Position numbers and translations under genes: made by a program
The notes under the pieces: generated by a model
What the model was told of the DNA's origin: nothing
Database searches by the model: none
What the model saw: the letters and a program-made list of their open reading frames with translations, nothing else
In this document: positions 44,359 to 52,338 of the stretch, one piece after another
How positions within the stretch are numbered: position 1 is the stretch's first letter
Layout of the letters: every line of letters starts with the position of its first letter
Assembly: GCF_001439685.1 (NCBI RefSeq)
Contig: NZ_JYLH01000005.1
Coordinates: 1-64,000, forward strand
Source: Pseudomonas libanensis
GTDB taxonomy: Bacteria > Pseudomonadota > Gammaproteobacteria > Pseudomonadales > Pseudomonadaceae
DNA: 64,000 nt
Direction: 5' to 3'

Positions 44359-44898
44359 ATGTCTCGTCCCAAGCCCGACCCGTCGTCGGCCGATGCCTGT
44401 CGCGGGTTTTATGCAGATATTCTGTATTTCCTGCGTAAACGCACGGACAACGCCAGCGACGCGGCGGACATGACCCAGGATGTCTTTACCCAATGGCTGG
44501 GCTACCGCGACCGGGCCAAGGTCGAGCAGCCACGGGCGTTTCTGTTCCAGATGGCGCGCAACCTGCTGCGCGATCACTGGCGCAAGCAGAAGGTACGACA
44601 GACCGTCCACTCTGACCCCGCCGAAATGGACGCCGAGCCGGCCACCGATGAGCAGCACGACCCCATGGCCGCCGCCCTGCGCCTGCAACGCCTGGAACAG
44701 TTGAAAGAAGTCCTTGCCGAACTCTCGCCCCGCCGGCGAGAAGCCCTTATGCTGCACCGCTTCGAAGGCCTGAGCCAGGTGCAGATCGCCGAGCGCATGG
44801 GCATTTCGACCAGCATGGTAGAAAAGCACATCGCCTTTGCCCTGCTGCATTGCAAGCGACGCCTTCAACCCGACCCCGGCACGGAGCAGCCAGAATGA
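44359..44898 (+). CDS. FecI-type ECF sigma factor
   Basis: A 179-residue iron-starvation sigma factor. Region 2 is at about 15-85 (DMTQDVFTQWLGYRD; RAFLFQMARNLLRDHWR) and region 4 at about 115-165 (HRFEGLSQVQIAERMGISTSMVEKHI). It overlaps the anti-sigma gene by 4 bases (ATGA) and precedes a TonB-dependent receptor with a signalling domain, forming a cell-surface signalling unit. The Fur-like site upstream suggests iron control. Confidence 0.9.
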   Translation: MSRPKPDPSSADACRGFYADILYFLRKRTDNASDAADMTQDVFTQWLGYRDRAKVEQPRAFLFQMARNLLRDHWRKQKVRQTVHSDPAEMDAEPATDEQHDPMAAALRLQRLEQLKEVLAELSPRRREALMLHRFEGLSQVQIAERMGISTSMVEKHIAFALLHCKRRLQPDPGTEQPE

Positions 44899-45863
44899 AC
44901 CGCCTGAGCGACATCGACGCCCTGGACATCGAAGCGAGCGACTCCATCGACGCCCAAGCCGCCAGCTGGTTTGCACGCAACTGCAACGAGGCGAGCCGCG
45001 CCGACCGCAAAGCCTTTGCCGCCTGGCAGGCCGTGCCTGCGCACGCGCGGGCCTATGCCGAATTCGAACAGCTGTGGGCCGACCTCGCCCAATTGCAACA
45101 ACTGAACAAACCCGTGCCGCTGCCCCAGCGCAAGCCCAGCCTCTGGCGTCCTGCCCTGGCGGTAGCCGCTGCCCTGCTCTGCGCCGTGCTGGCGACGCCT
45201 CTCGGCGCGCCCCGCGAGCTGTATCACACCCAGATCGCCACCCAGGCCAAGGGCATGCGTATGTTGAACCTGCCCGATGGAAGCAGCTTGTATGTGAATG
45301 CCAACACCCGCATCCGTGTGGACTTCAACGCCCACCAACGCATCCTGCACCTGGACAAGGGCCAGCTGTATATCGAAGTGGCCGCCGACAAGGAGCGCCC
45401 ACTCTACGTACAGGCCGGCGAGTCGAACGTACGGGTGGTGGGCACCCGTTTTGATGTGCGCCGCGGCCAGCAGCAACTGGTGGTCAGTGTTGCCCATGGC
45501 CAAGTGGCGTTCGAAACGGATGGCAAAAGCCCGGTCACCCTGCTCGGCGCCCGGCAACGCGCTGCTTACAACTACGCCAAGGGCACCTTGCAACAGCAAA
45601 CCCTCAGCGCCGAAGAAGTGGCCGATTGGCGCAGCGGGCACTTGTCGTTTCGTAATCGCGAGCTGGCCGGCCTGGTCGACGAATTGAGCTTGTACCGCCC
45701 CCAACAACCACTGCAGGTCAACAAGGCGGTCGCCCAACTCAAGGTGTCGGGCAACCTTGATGTGAATGACCCGGACGCCCTGCTCAACGCCCTGCCCGCA
45801 TTGTTGCCGGTGAAAACCGTAGTGTCGGCCGATGGCATTATGAGAATCGAGCCAAGCAAATAG
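44895..45863 (+). CDS. FecR-family anti-sigma/sigma regulator
   Basis: A 322-residue inner-membrane protein. The cytoplasmic N-terminal part (DUF4880-like, about 15-75, SWFARNCNEASRADRKAF) binds the sigma factor, one membrane segment lies at about 89-107, and a periplasmic FecR domain (about 125-220) has the NLPDGSSLYVNANTRIRVDF motif near 132-151. The C-terminal domain contacts the receptor's signalling domain. It is translationally coupled to the sigma gene. Confidence 0.9.
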   Translation: MNRLSDIDALDIEASDSIDAQAASWFARNCNEASRADRKAFAAWQAVPAHARAYAEFEQLWADLAQLQQLNKPVPLPQRKPSLWRPALAVAAALLCAVLATPLGAPRELYHTQIATQAKGMRMLNLPDGSSLYVNANTRIRVDFNAHQRILHLDKGQLYIEVAADKERPLYVQAGESNVRVVGTRFDVRRGQQQLVVSVAHGQVAFETDGKSPVTLLGARQRAAYNYAKGTLQQQTLSAEEVADWRSGHLSFRNRELAGLVDELSLYRPQQPLQVNKAVAQLKVSGNLDVNDPDALLNALPALLPVKTVVSADGIMRIEPSK

Positions 45864-45869
45864 CCTGCA

Positions 45870-45916
45870 AAATCCGCACATGAGAATATCTTGCATTCGC
45901 ATGTGTGGATTTTTTT
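45870..45916 (+). terminator. Hairpin terminator between fecR-like and receptor genes
   Basis: AAATCCGCACATG pairs with CATGTGTGGATTT (12 of 13 plus a G-T pair) and ends in seven T residues. It should limit read-through into the receptor gene, which would then depend on its own promoter recognised by the FecI-type sigma factor. Confidence 0.75.
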
Positions 45917-45990
45917 GCCTGCCCCGTCTCCCTCCTGTCTGCGTTTGATACGCACACCTTTCTGGCTATTTAGCCGCACCGGGGGATTTC

Positions 45991-48549
45991 ATGTTTCGCG
46001 CGCCTTGCCACGCTTCGCACCTGTTTCTTCGACCGACGCTCATCGCTACCTGCCTGGCCTTCAGCCTCAGCGCCCAGGCCGCGTCGTTCAAGCTGCAACT
46101 GCCGGCCCAGTCGCTGGCCACGTCCCTGAGCCAGGTGGCGCAACAGGCGCAAATCCAGCTGCTGTTCGATGAAAGCCTGCTCAAGAACCTGCAAGCGCCG
46201 GCACTCAACGGTGACTACACAGCGGAAGCGGCGATTCGCTCCCTGCTCAAGAATGGCGACTTCACCCTGATCAAGGTCGGCAGCACCTATGTCGTGCGCC
46301 CGGATGAAGGCAAGACCACCCAAAGCGGCGCGATCCAGCTGGACACGTTGAGCGTGATCGGCACCGGCAACGAAGTGAACTCCAGCACGGTCAACCGCTC
46401 CACCCTGACCCAGGCCGATATCGACCGCTACCAGTCCAATAACATCCCGAGCCTGTTGCAGACCCTACCCGGGGTCAGCCAGGGCGGCTCGCTGAAACCC
46501 GGCGGCCAGACCATCAACATCCGTGGTTTCGGAGATGCCGAAGACGTACCGCTGACCGTCGACGGCGCCACCAAGACTGGCTTCGAGCGCTACCAGCAAG
46601 GCACCGTGTTTATCGAGCCTGAGCTGATCAAGCGCATCGAAGTGGAAAAAGGCCCGAACTCGCCGTTCACCGGCAATGGCGGCTTCGGTGGCACGGTCAA
46701 CATGATCACCAAGGACGCCCCGGACCTGCTCAAGGACGGTCGCAATAGCGGCGCGATGCTCAAATACGGCTACTCCAGCAATGACCATGAACAGGTCTAC
46801 AGCGGTGCGGTGTATGGCCGTACCGACGATGGTCGCTTCGACGCCCTGGCGTACCTGACCCAACGGGACGGCGGTGATATGAAGGTGGCCGCCAAGTTGC
46901 CCAACGAGAACAACGAGTACCCCATCAACCCCCAGCGCCTGCCCAACAGCGCCCAGGATGTGGACGGCAAGCTATTCAAGGTCAACGCGCATTTCACCGA
47001 TGAGCACAGTGTCGGCTTGTCGTACTCGCGCTCCCATAGCAACCGCTGGACGCCGTTTTCCGCCGCGAGCTATCCGACGCCGCCCACCCAGTTCAACATC
47101 GACCGCTACGGCTACGAAGGGGCGTTAAAACGCTTCCTGGCCCTGCGTGACACAGTCGACACCACCTGGTCGGGCAAGTACGAATACCAGCCCCTGGACA
47201 ACCCGCTGGTGGACTTGACCATCAAGTATTCCCAGTCCGACACCGAGCAGACCGACGAGCGTGACGCCACGGCGTTTTTCCAACTGGCCACCGGCGGGCG
47301 CAAGATGGACACGTCCTATACCGACAAGAACCTCGATATCCGTAACGTCAGCCTGTTCGATACCGGGCCCTTGCAGCATGCGGTGACGGTCGGCGGGCAG
47401 ATCCGCAAACACATCCGCGAAACCGAAATATGGATGCCCGGCACCACCTACAACACGCCGCGCTACAACTACGGGCACTTCCAGCCGGGCTTCATGCCCC
47501 ACGGCAAGGTCGACACCAATAGCTTCTTTGTCCAGGACGCGGTGACTATCGGCGACGTGACAATCACGCCGTCCCTGCGCTACGACCATGTGCGCAACCG
47601 CGGCGAAGGCAACGATGCGCCCTATTACAACAACCCCGACCCGGCCGTTGGCCACGACTACAGCGACCGCACCTACACAGGCTGGTCGCCACGCCTGGCG
47701 CTGTTCTGGACCGTGACGCCGAACGTCGGGCTGTTCGCCAACTGGAGCCAGACCTGGCGTGCGCCGGTGATCGACGAACAATATGAAGTCCAGGGCCTGG
47801 GCAGCCGTACCGCCACCAGCGTGGACCTGGACCCGGAACGCATCACCTCGATCACACTGGGCAATATCACCAGCTTCGACAACCTGATCGCCCAGGACGA
47901 CAACCTGCAACTGCGTACCACCCTGTTCCACAACAAAGTCGAAGACGAAATCTTCAAGGCCACCGGCGTGGGTTGCCAGAACCAGGCCATCAACGGCGGC
48001 AGCATTGCCTCTGCCTGCCCGCCGGGGCCGATGTCCAACTACCGCAATATCGGTGGCATGACCATCAAGGGTGTCGAGCTGGAGTCGATCTATAACTCCA
48101 CCTACCTGTTTGGCTCGGTGTCGTTCGCCTATGCCAAGGGCCAGCACCAAGGCGCCTACACCAACCCCTGGGGCCCTGATGTGGCAGCGCGGGATATCCC
48201 GCCGACCAAATGGGTGCTGGTCTTGGGTACCCACATCCCCGCCTGGGATGCCCAGGTGGGCTGGATGGGCCAGTTCATCGGCGCCACCGACCGCCTGCCC
48301 AGTGATAAATACTCCGGTGGCCCGGGCTCCGGTGTGGGTGACTTGTTCTTCGACCAATACGGCAACAAGCGCTACAACACCCAGGGCCTGTTCGCCAAAT
48401 GGGCACCACAACAGGCGTACCTCAAAGGCACCGAGGTCAACTTCACCGTGGACAACCTGTTCAACAGCAACTTCCGTCCGGCCTTGAGCGGCGACCGCGC
48501 CTACACCAAGGGCCGCGATGCGAAGATCAGCGTGACGCGGTTCTTCTGA
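45991..48549 (+). CDS. TonB-dependent receptor with signalling (STN) domain
   Basis: An 852-residue outer-membrane transporter. Signal peptide is about 1-30, the STN signalling domain about 31-105 (LPAQSLATSLSQVAQQAQIQ), the plug about 125-250 (LLQTLPGVSQ; INIRGFGD; VEKGPNSPFTGNGGFGGTVN), then a 22-strand barrel ending in RFF. The barrel segment WRAPVIDEQYEVQG resembles the FRAP motif of haem/haemophore receptors such as HasR, so haem is one candidate ligand, but no haemophore or ABC genes follow. It receives substrate and signals through the upstream FecR-like protein. Confidence 0.88.
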   Translation: MFRAPCHASHLFLRPTLIATCLAFSLSAQAASFKLQLPAQSLATSLSQVAQQAQIQLLFDESLLKNLQAPALNGDYTAEAAIRSLLKNGDFTLIKVGSTYVVRPDEGKTTQSGAIQLDTLSVIGTGNEVNSSTVNRSTLTQADIDRYQSNNIPSLLQTLPGVSQGGSLKPGGQTINIRGFGDAEDVPLTVDGATKTGFERYQQGTVFIEPELIKRIEVEKGPNSPFTGNGGFGGTVNMITKDAPDLLKDGRNSGAMLKYGYSSNDHEQVYSGAVYGRTDDGRFDALAYLTQRDGGDMKVAAKLPNENNEYPINPQRLPNSAQDVDGKLFKVNAHFTDEHSVGLSYSRSHSNRWTPFSAASYPTPPTQFNIDRYGYEGALKRFLALRDTVDTTWSGKYEYQPLDNPLVDLTIKYSQSDTEQTDERDATAFFQLATGGRKMDTSYTDKNLDIRNVSLFDTGPLQHAVTVGGQIRKHIRETEIWMPGTTYNTPRYNYGHFQPGFMPHGKVDTNSFFVQDAVTIGDVTITPSLRYDHVRNRGEGNDAPYYNNPDPAVGHDYSDRTYTGWSPRLALFWTVTPNVGLFANWSQTWRAPVIDEQYEVQGLGSRTATSVDLDPERITSITLGNITSFDNLIAQDDNLQLRTTLFHNKVEDEIFKATGVGCQNQAINGGSIASACPPGPMSNYRNIGGMTIKGVELESIYNSTYLFGSVSFAYAKGQHQGAYTNPWGPDVAARDIPPTKWVLVLGTHIPAWDAQVGWMGQFIGATDRLPSDKYSGGPGSGVGDLFFDQYGNKRYNTQGLFAKWAPQQAYLKGTEVNFTVDNLFNSNFRPALSGDRAYTKGRDAKISVTRFF

Positions 48550-48564
48550 CCACACACGCATTCC

Positions 48565-48638
48565 AAATGTGGGAGTTGGCTTGCCTGCGATAGCGGTGGT
48601 ACAGCCACCATCGTCATCGCAGGCAAGCCACCACAGGG
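48565..48638. repeat. REP doublet (REPIN-like)
   Basis: AATGTGGGAGTTGGCTTGCCTGCGAT and, inverted, ATCGCAGGCAAGCCACCACAGG, around a GGTGG...CCACC inner pair. The right end (CCACCAC) has diverged from the usual CTCCCAC. Confidence 0.75.
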
Positions 48639-48651
48639 AACCGCGCTCACT

Positions 48652-49869
48652 TCAGGCCAGGTAGCCATCCCCGCGCAGCAGGGTTTCCAGGCAGTGTTCC
48701 GTGATGTGGTAGAACGCCTTGAGCTCCTGGATTTTCACCAGCAACTGCGCGTTGTCCAAAGGTTGCGCACGCTTGACCGCAAGAATCATCTTGTTCTTGT
48801 TGGTATGTTCCAACGAGATGAACTCAAACACCTTGGTCTCGTAGCCGCAGGCTTCGAGGAACAACGCACGCAAACTGTCGGTGACCATCTCCGCCTGCTG
48901 GCCCAGGTGCAGGCCGTATTGCAGCATCGGCTTGAGCAGCGCCGGGCTCTGGATTTGCAGGCGGATCTGCTTGTGGCAGCACGGCGAGCACATGATGATC
49001 GACGCGCCGGAACGGATGCCGGTGTGAATCGCATAATCAGTGGCAACGTCACAGGCATGCAGGGCGATCATTACGTCCAGCTCGGTCGGCGCCACGCTGC
49101 GCACATCCCCGCATTTAAACACCAGCCCCGGGTGTTCAAGGCGGGCGGCGGCGCTGTTGCACAGGGTGACCATGTCTTCGCGCAATTCAACGCCGGTGAC
49201 CTCGCCCTCGGCCTTGAGGGTATTGCGCAGGTAGTCATGGATGGCGAAGGTCAGGTAGCCCTTGCCCGAGCCGAAATCGGCAACGCGCACCGGTTGATCG
49301 AGCCTCAGCGGCGACGTCGTCAGCGCATGACTGAACACTTCGATGAACTTGTTGATCTGCTTCCACTTACGCGACATCGATGGGATCAGCGCCTGCTTGG
49401 CGTCGGTCACGCCGAGGTCGGCGAGGAACGGCCGGCTCAGGTCGAGGAAGCGGTTCTTTTCACGGTTATGCTCGGCCGACGGAGCCTCGCGCAGTTGCTG
49501 CGGCTTGCTTTTGAACAGCGAGCTTTTGTTCTTCTTGCTGTATTCCAACTGGGCTTCGTCGGTCAGCGACAGCAAGTGCGCATTCTTGAACGACGCCGGC
49601 AACAGCGCGGCAATCGCTGCCACACCCTCGGCCACGGGGAAGTTCTTGGTGATGTCGCGGGTCTTGTAGCGATAGACGAAGGACAGGCACGGCTGGTCCT
49701 TGACCTCAACCTGCTTGATGATCAGCCGTTGCAACTCGGCTTCATCGCCCACGTACTTGGCCAGCACCAGCTTGATAAAGGCGTTCTGGGCCAGGCTGGT
49801 GCCGAGCAGTTCGATGAACTGGGCATGGTGATCCGGCGCAGGGTGGGCGGGTTGAGCGGTGAAGGACAT
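48652..49869 (-). CDS. SAM-dependent methyltransferase
   Basis: A 405-residue protein. The central Rossmann methyltransferase domain (about 185-300) has motif I VRVADFGSGKGYLTFAI, the acidic GVELRED strand end and a later SPCCHKQIRL segment. This CCxK-type motif after the domain is like that of METTL25/RRNAD-type proteins. The N-terminal 170 residues are a specific extension. The substrate is unknown; RNA or protein is possible. It is a single gene flanked by REP doublets. Confidence 0.83.
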   Translation of the reverse strand: MSFTAQPAHPAPDHHAQFIELLGTSLAQNAFIKLVLAKYVGDEAELQRLIIKQVEVKDQPCLSFVYRYKTRDITKNFPVAEGVAAIAALLPASFKNAHLLSLTDEAQLEYSKKNKSSLFKSKPQQLREAPSAEHNREKNRFLDLSRPFLADLGVTDAKQALIPSMSRKWKQINKFIEVFSHALTTSPLRLDQPVRVADFGSGKGYLTFAIHDYLRNTLKAEGEVTGVELREDMVTLCNSAAARLEHPGLVFKCGDVRSVAPTELDVMIALHACDVATDYAIHTGIRSGASIIMCSPCCHKQIRLQIQSPALLKPMLQYGLHLGQQAEMVTDSLRALFLEACGYETKVFEFISLEHTNKNKMILAVKRAQPLDNAQLLVKIQELKAFYHITEHCLETLLRGDGYLA

Positions 49870-49977
49870 GAACAAAAACGCCTCGGGTAAAGAATGCCGG
49901 GCATTTTAGGGGGGATAGGGGCTCAGGGCACGGGGTTATTTGATCAACGGTAATTGGATTGGACAACACCGAACACG

Positions 49978-50070
49978 ATGTGGGAGCGGGCGTGCCCGCG
50001 AATGCGGTGGGTCAGCCACACATGTATTGACTGACACTGCACATTCGCGAGCAAGCCCGCTCCCACATTT
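49978..50070. repeat. REP doublet (REPIN-like)
   Basis: GTGGGAGCGGGCGTGCCCGCGAATG at the left and its inverted partner CATTCGCGAGCAAGCCCGCTCCCAC at the right, separated by a linker with GTCAGCCAC and TTGACTGAC. It belongs to the GCGGGC subclass. Confidence 0.85.
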
Positions 50071-50088
50071 GGATCTATGGTGTTGCAA

Positions 50089-50706
50089 CTATTCGAGTAC
50101 GACCAGGCGATTAGGCAGCTCATTGCGCGTCTGCGTCACCGGCACATGCACCTTGAGCAACTCGCCACAGGCCTCGACACAGGCGATAAACCCGGCCAGG
50201 GTCTGGCCCTGTTTCACCTGCTGGGTAAACGCCTGGACGATGGCATCCCAGTTGCTGTCATCCAGGCGCTGGGAAATCCCGTCATCCACCAGGATCTCCA
50301 CATAACGCTCCGCCTCGCTGACGAATATCAGCACGCCGGTGCTGCCCACGGTGTGGTGCAGGTTCTGCTCCAGGAACTGCCGGCGCGCCAGGTTCGAGGC
50401 ACGCCAATGGCGAACCGAACGCGGGATCAGCCGCGTGGTGACCTTGGGTAAGCGAAACACCAGGCACAACACAATGAACGTCGCCCATTGCGCCAACAGC
50501 AAGGTGTACATCGTCAGGTAGCCCGACACGTAATGCACCACCCCCGGCACCACCAACGCGATCAAACTCGCCCACAACAACGGGATGTAGGCGTAGTCGT
50601 CGGCCCGCGCCGCCAGCACGGTCACCAACTCCGCGTCGGTGGTTTTCTCGACCCGGGCGATGGCTTCGGCGACTTGGCGTTGCTCGTGTTCAGTCAGTAA
50701 TGCCAT
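50089..50706 (-). CDS. TPM-domain membrane protein (second copy)
   Basis: A 205-residue protein with an N-terminal soluble stretch, two or three membrane segments (about 41-65 and 69-86) and a C-terminal half related to the TPM domain (SNLARRQFLEQNLHHT; GVLIFVSEAERYVEILVDDG). The ATG at 50706 follows the longer TPM gene after 31 bases. LemA plus two TPM proteins is a recurring Pseudomonas set. Function unknown; membrane or envelope maintenance is suggested by the families. Confidence 0.8.
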   Translation of the reverse strand: MALLTEHEQRQVAEAIARVEKTTDAELVTVLAARADDYAYIPLLWASLIALVVPGVVHYVSGYLTMYTLLLAQWATFIVLCLVFRLPKVTTRLIPRSVRHWRASNLARRQFLEQNLHHTVGSTGVLIFVSEAERYVEILVDDGISQRLDDSNWDAIVQAFTQQVKQGQTLAGFIACVEACGELLKVHVPVTQTRNELPNRLVVLE

Positions 50707-50737
50707 GGTTGTAGATGCTCTTTTCTCGTTATTGTCA

Positions 50738-51466
50738 TTACCAGCCCCCCGAAGCCCCGCCGCCGCCGAAGCCACCGCCGCCGCCCCGGAAACCGCCGCC
50801 ACCGCCTCCCCCACCGCCGCCGCGTGCGCTGCTGCTGAGAATGGCCAGCAGGATAGCGCCCACCGGCAGGCCCATGCGATTGCACAGCCACAACACGCCG
50901 ATCAGCAGGATAAACAAACCGATGGAGAACCCTGGATTATCCTTGGCGAAATTCGCATCCGCCACATGGGCTGGCACCGCCAAGGGTTCGCCGCCCACCA
51001 CCTGCAGCATCGCGGCCACGCCGTCGCTGATGCCCTGGCTGAAGTTACCGGCCTTGAACTTGGGCAGGATCACCTGATTGATGATCACCCAGGATTGCGC
51101 ATCCGTCAGCACACCTTCCAGGCCGTAACCGACTTCGATGCGCACTTTGCGGTCATCACGGGAGACGATCAGCAGCGCGCCGTTGTCCTTGCCCTTCTGG
51201 CCAATGCCCCACTGGCGACCCAATTGATAACCGTAGTCTTCAATGGGCACGCCCTGCAGGTCGGGCACGGTGACCACCACGAGCTGGTCGCCCGAGCTTT
51301 GCTCCAGCGCCTGCAACTGCTGGGTCAGTTGCTCGCGCACCGCCGGATCGATCATCTGGGCGCTGTCCACCACACGCCCGCTCAGCGCCGGGAAGGTCAA
51401 CGCTGCCTGGGCCACGCCCACGCAGGCCAACAGCCACAACGCCAGGCCTATCCGTAATAAACGCAT
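50738..51466 (-). CDS. TPM-domain protein with Gly-rich tail (YgcG-like)
   Basis: A 242-residue protein. Signal peptide residues 1-21 are followed by a TPM domain (about 25-150; GRVVDSAQMIDPAVREQL; LLIVSRDDRKVRIEVGYGLEG), membrane segments near 180-215 and a C-terminal tail of almost pure Gly with Phe/Arg that ends ASGGW. Related TPM proteins have been tied to photosystem repair in plants and to unknown envelope roles in bacteria. GAGGTGTCG precedes the ATG at 51466. It lies 18 bases after lemA. Confidence 0.87.
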   Translation of the reverse strand: MRLLRIGLALWLLACVGVAQAALTFPALSGRVVDSAQMIDPAVREQLTQQLQALEQSSGDQLVVVTVPDLQGVPIEDYGYQLGRQWGIGQKGKDNGALLIVSRDDRKVRIEVGYGLEGVLTDAQSWVIINQVILPKFKAGNFSQGISDGVAAMLQVVGGEPLAVPAHVADANFAKDNPGFSIGLFILLIGVLWLCNRMGLPVGAILLAILSSSARGGGGGGGGGGFRGGGGGFGGGGASGGW

Positions 51467-51484
51467 CGACACCTCAGCGCTGCC

Positions 51485-52096
51485 TTATTTGAACTTCACT
51501 TGCGGCGCTTTATCGGCGTCGGCACTGGTGGCTTCAAACGTGGCGCGGATCGGCAGGTCGCTGTACATCACGGTGTGCCACAGGCGGCCAGGGAAGGTGC
51601 GGATTTCGGTGTTGTAGGCTTGCACGGCCTGGATGAAATCACGACGAGCCACGGCGATCCGGTTCTCGGTGCCTTCAAGCTGGGACTGCAGGGCCAGGAA
51701 GTTCTGGTTGGCCTTGAGGTCCGGGTAACGCTCGGACACCACCATCAAGCGGCTGAGTGCACCGCTCAGGCCATCCTGCGCTTGCTGGAACTGCTTGAGT
51801 TTTTCCGGGTTGTCCAGGGTGCTGGCATCCACCTGGATCGAGGTGGCCTTGGCCCGCGCTTCAATCACCGCGGTCAGGGTGTCTTGTTCATGGGCGGCGT
51901 AACCCTTGACCACCTCCACCAGGTTGGGGATCAGGTCGGCACGGCGCTGGTACTGGTTCTGCACCTGGCCCCAGGCCGCCTTGGCCTGTTCGTCCAGGGT
52001 CGGGATGTTGTTGATGCCGCAACCGCTCAGCACGCTGCTGATCAGTAGCAAAGCCGCAGCCTTGAAGCCCCAGCGGTAATGTTGTGCTGCTTGCAT
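51485..52096 (-). CDS. LemA-family lipoprotein
   Basis: A 203-residue protein with a signal peptide and lipobox (LSGC, Cys26), then the LemA helical domain (NNIPTLDEQAKAAWGQVQNQ...RRADLIPNLVEVVKGYA). It is the first gene of the lemA-TPM-TPM set on the minus strand. The ATG at 52096 has GCAGGAGAAACACC upstream. Family members are scaffold-like membrane proteins of unclear function. Confidence 0.9.
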   Translation of the reverse strand: MQAAQHYRWGFKAAALLLISSVLSGCGINNIPTLDEQAKAAWGQVQNQYQRRADLIPNLVEVVKGYAAHEQDTLTAVIEARAKATSIQVDASTLDNPEKLKQFQQAQDGLSGALSRLMVVSERYPDLKANQNFLALQSQLEGTENRIAVARRDFIQAVQAYNTEIRTFPGRLWHTVMYSDLPIRATFEATSADADKAPQVKFK

Positions 52097-52338
52097 GGTG
52101 TTTCTCCTGCCCGATCTCGATGGAATTTGATGACTAACCCTACAAACGACGCGCTTGGGGCATAATCCGCCACCACTGGCATGCATCGAGCCAATCAGCT
52201 ACAAAGATGCCCAGCGCGAAAAAGAGTTCAGAGTGTGCTGCATTTATCTGAACAACACCCGAACAACAATAGACGTTCCCCACATTTTGGCCGACAGCAT
52301 CTGTTTCAATGCTGCGCAGTAGCCGAAAAAGGATATTC

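Noticed and set aside
45883..45901. Fur-box-like sequence before the TonB receptor
   Set aside because: It matches the consensus at only about ten of nineteen positions and lies in the loop of the terminator hairpin.
47125..48561. A 478-codon frame antisense to the TonB receptor
   Set aside because: Composition shadow of the receptor's codon bias, with no recognisable domain.
48694..49890. A 398-codon frame antisense to the methyltransferase
   Set aside because: The opposite strand has clear methyltransferase motifs; this frame has none.
52249..52270. A-rich triplet run (AACAACAAT) as Crc site for bglX
   Set aside because: It is short and about 70 bases from the start codon, too far to block the ribosome site.
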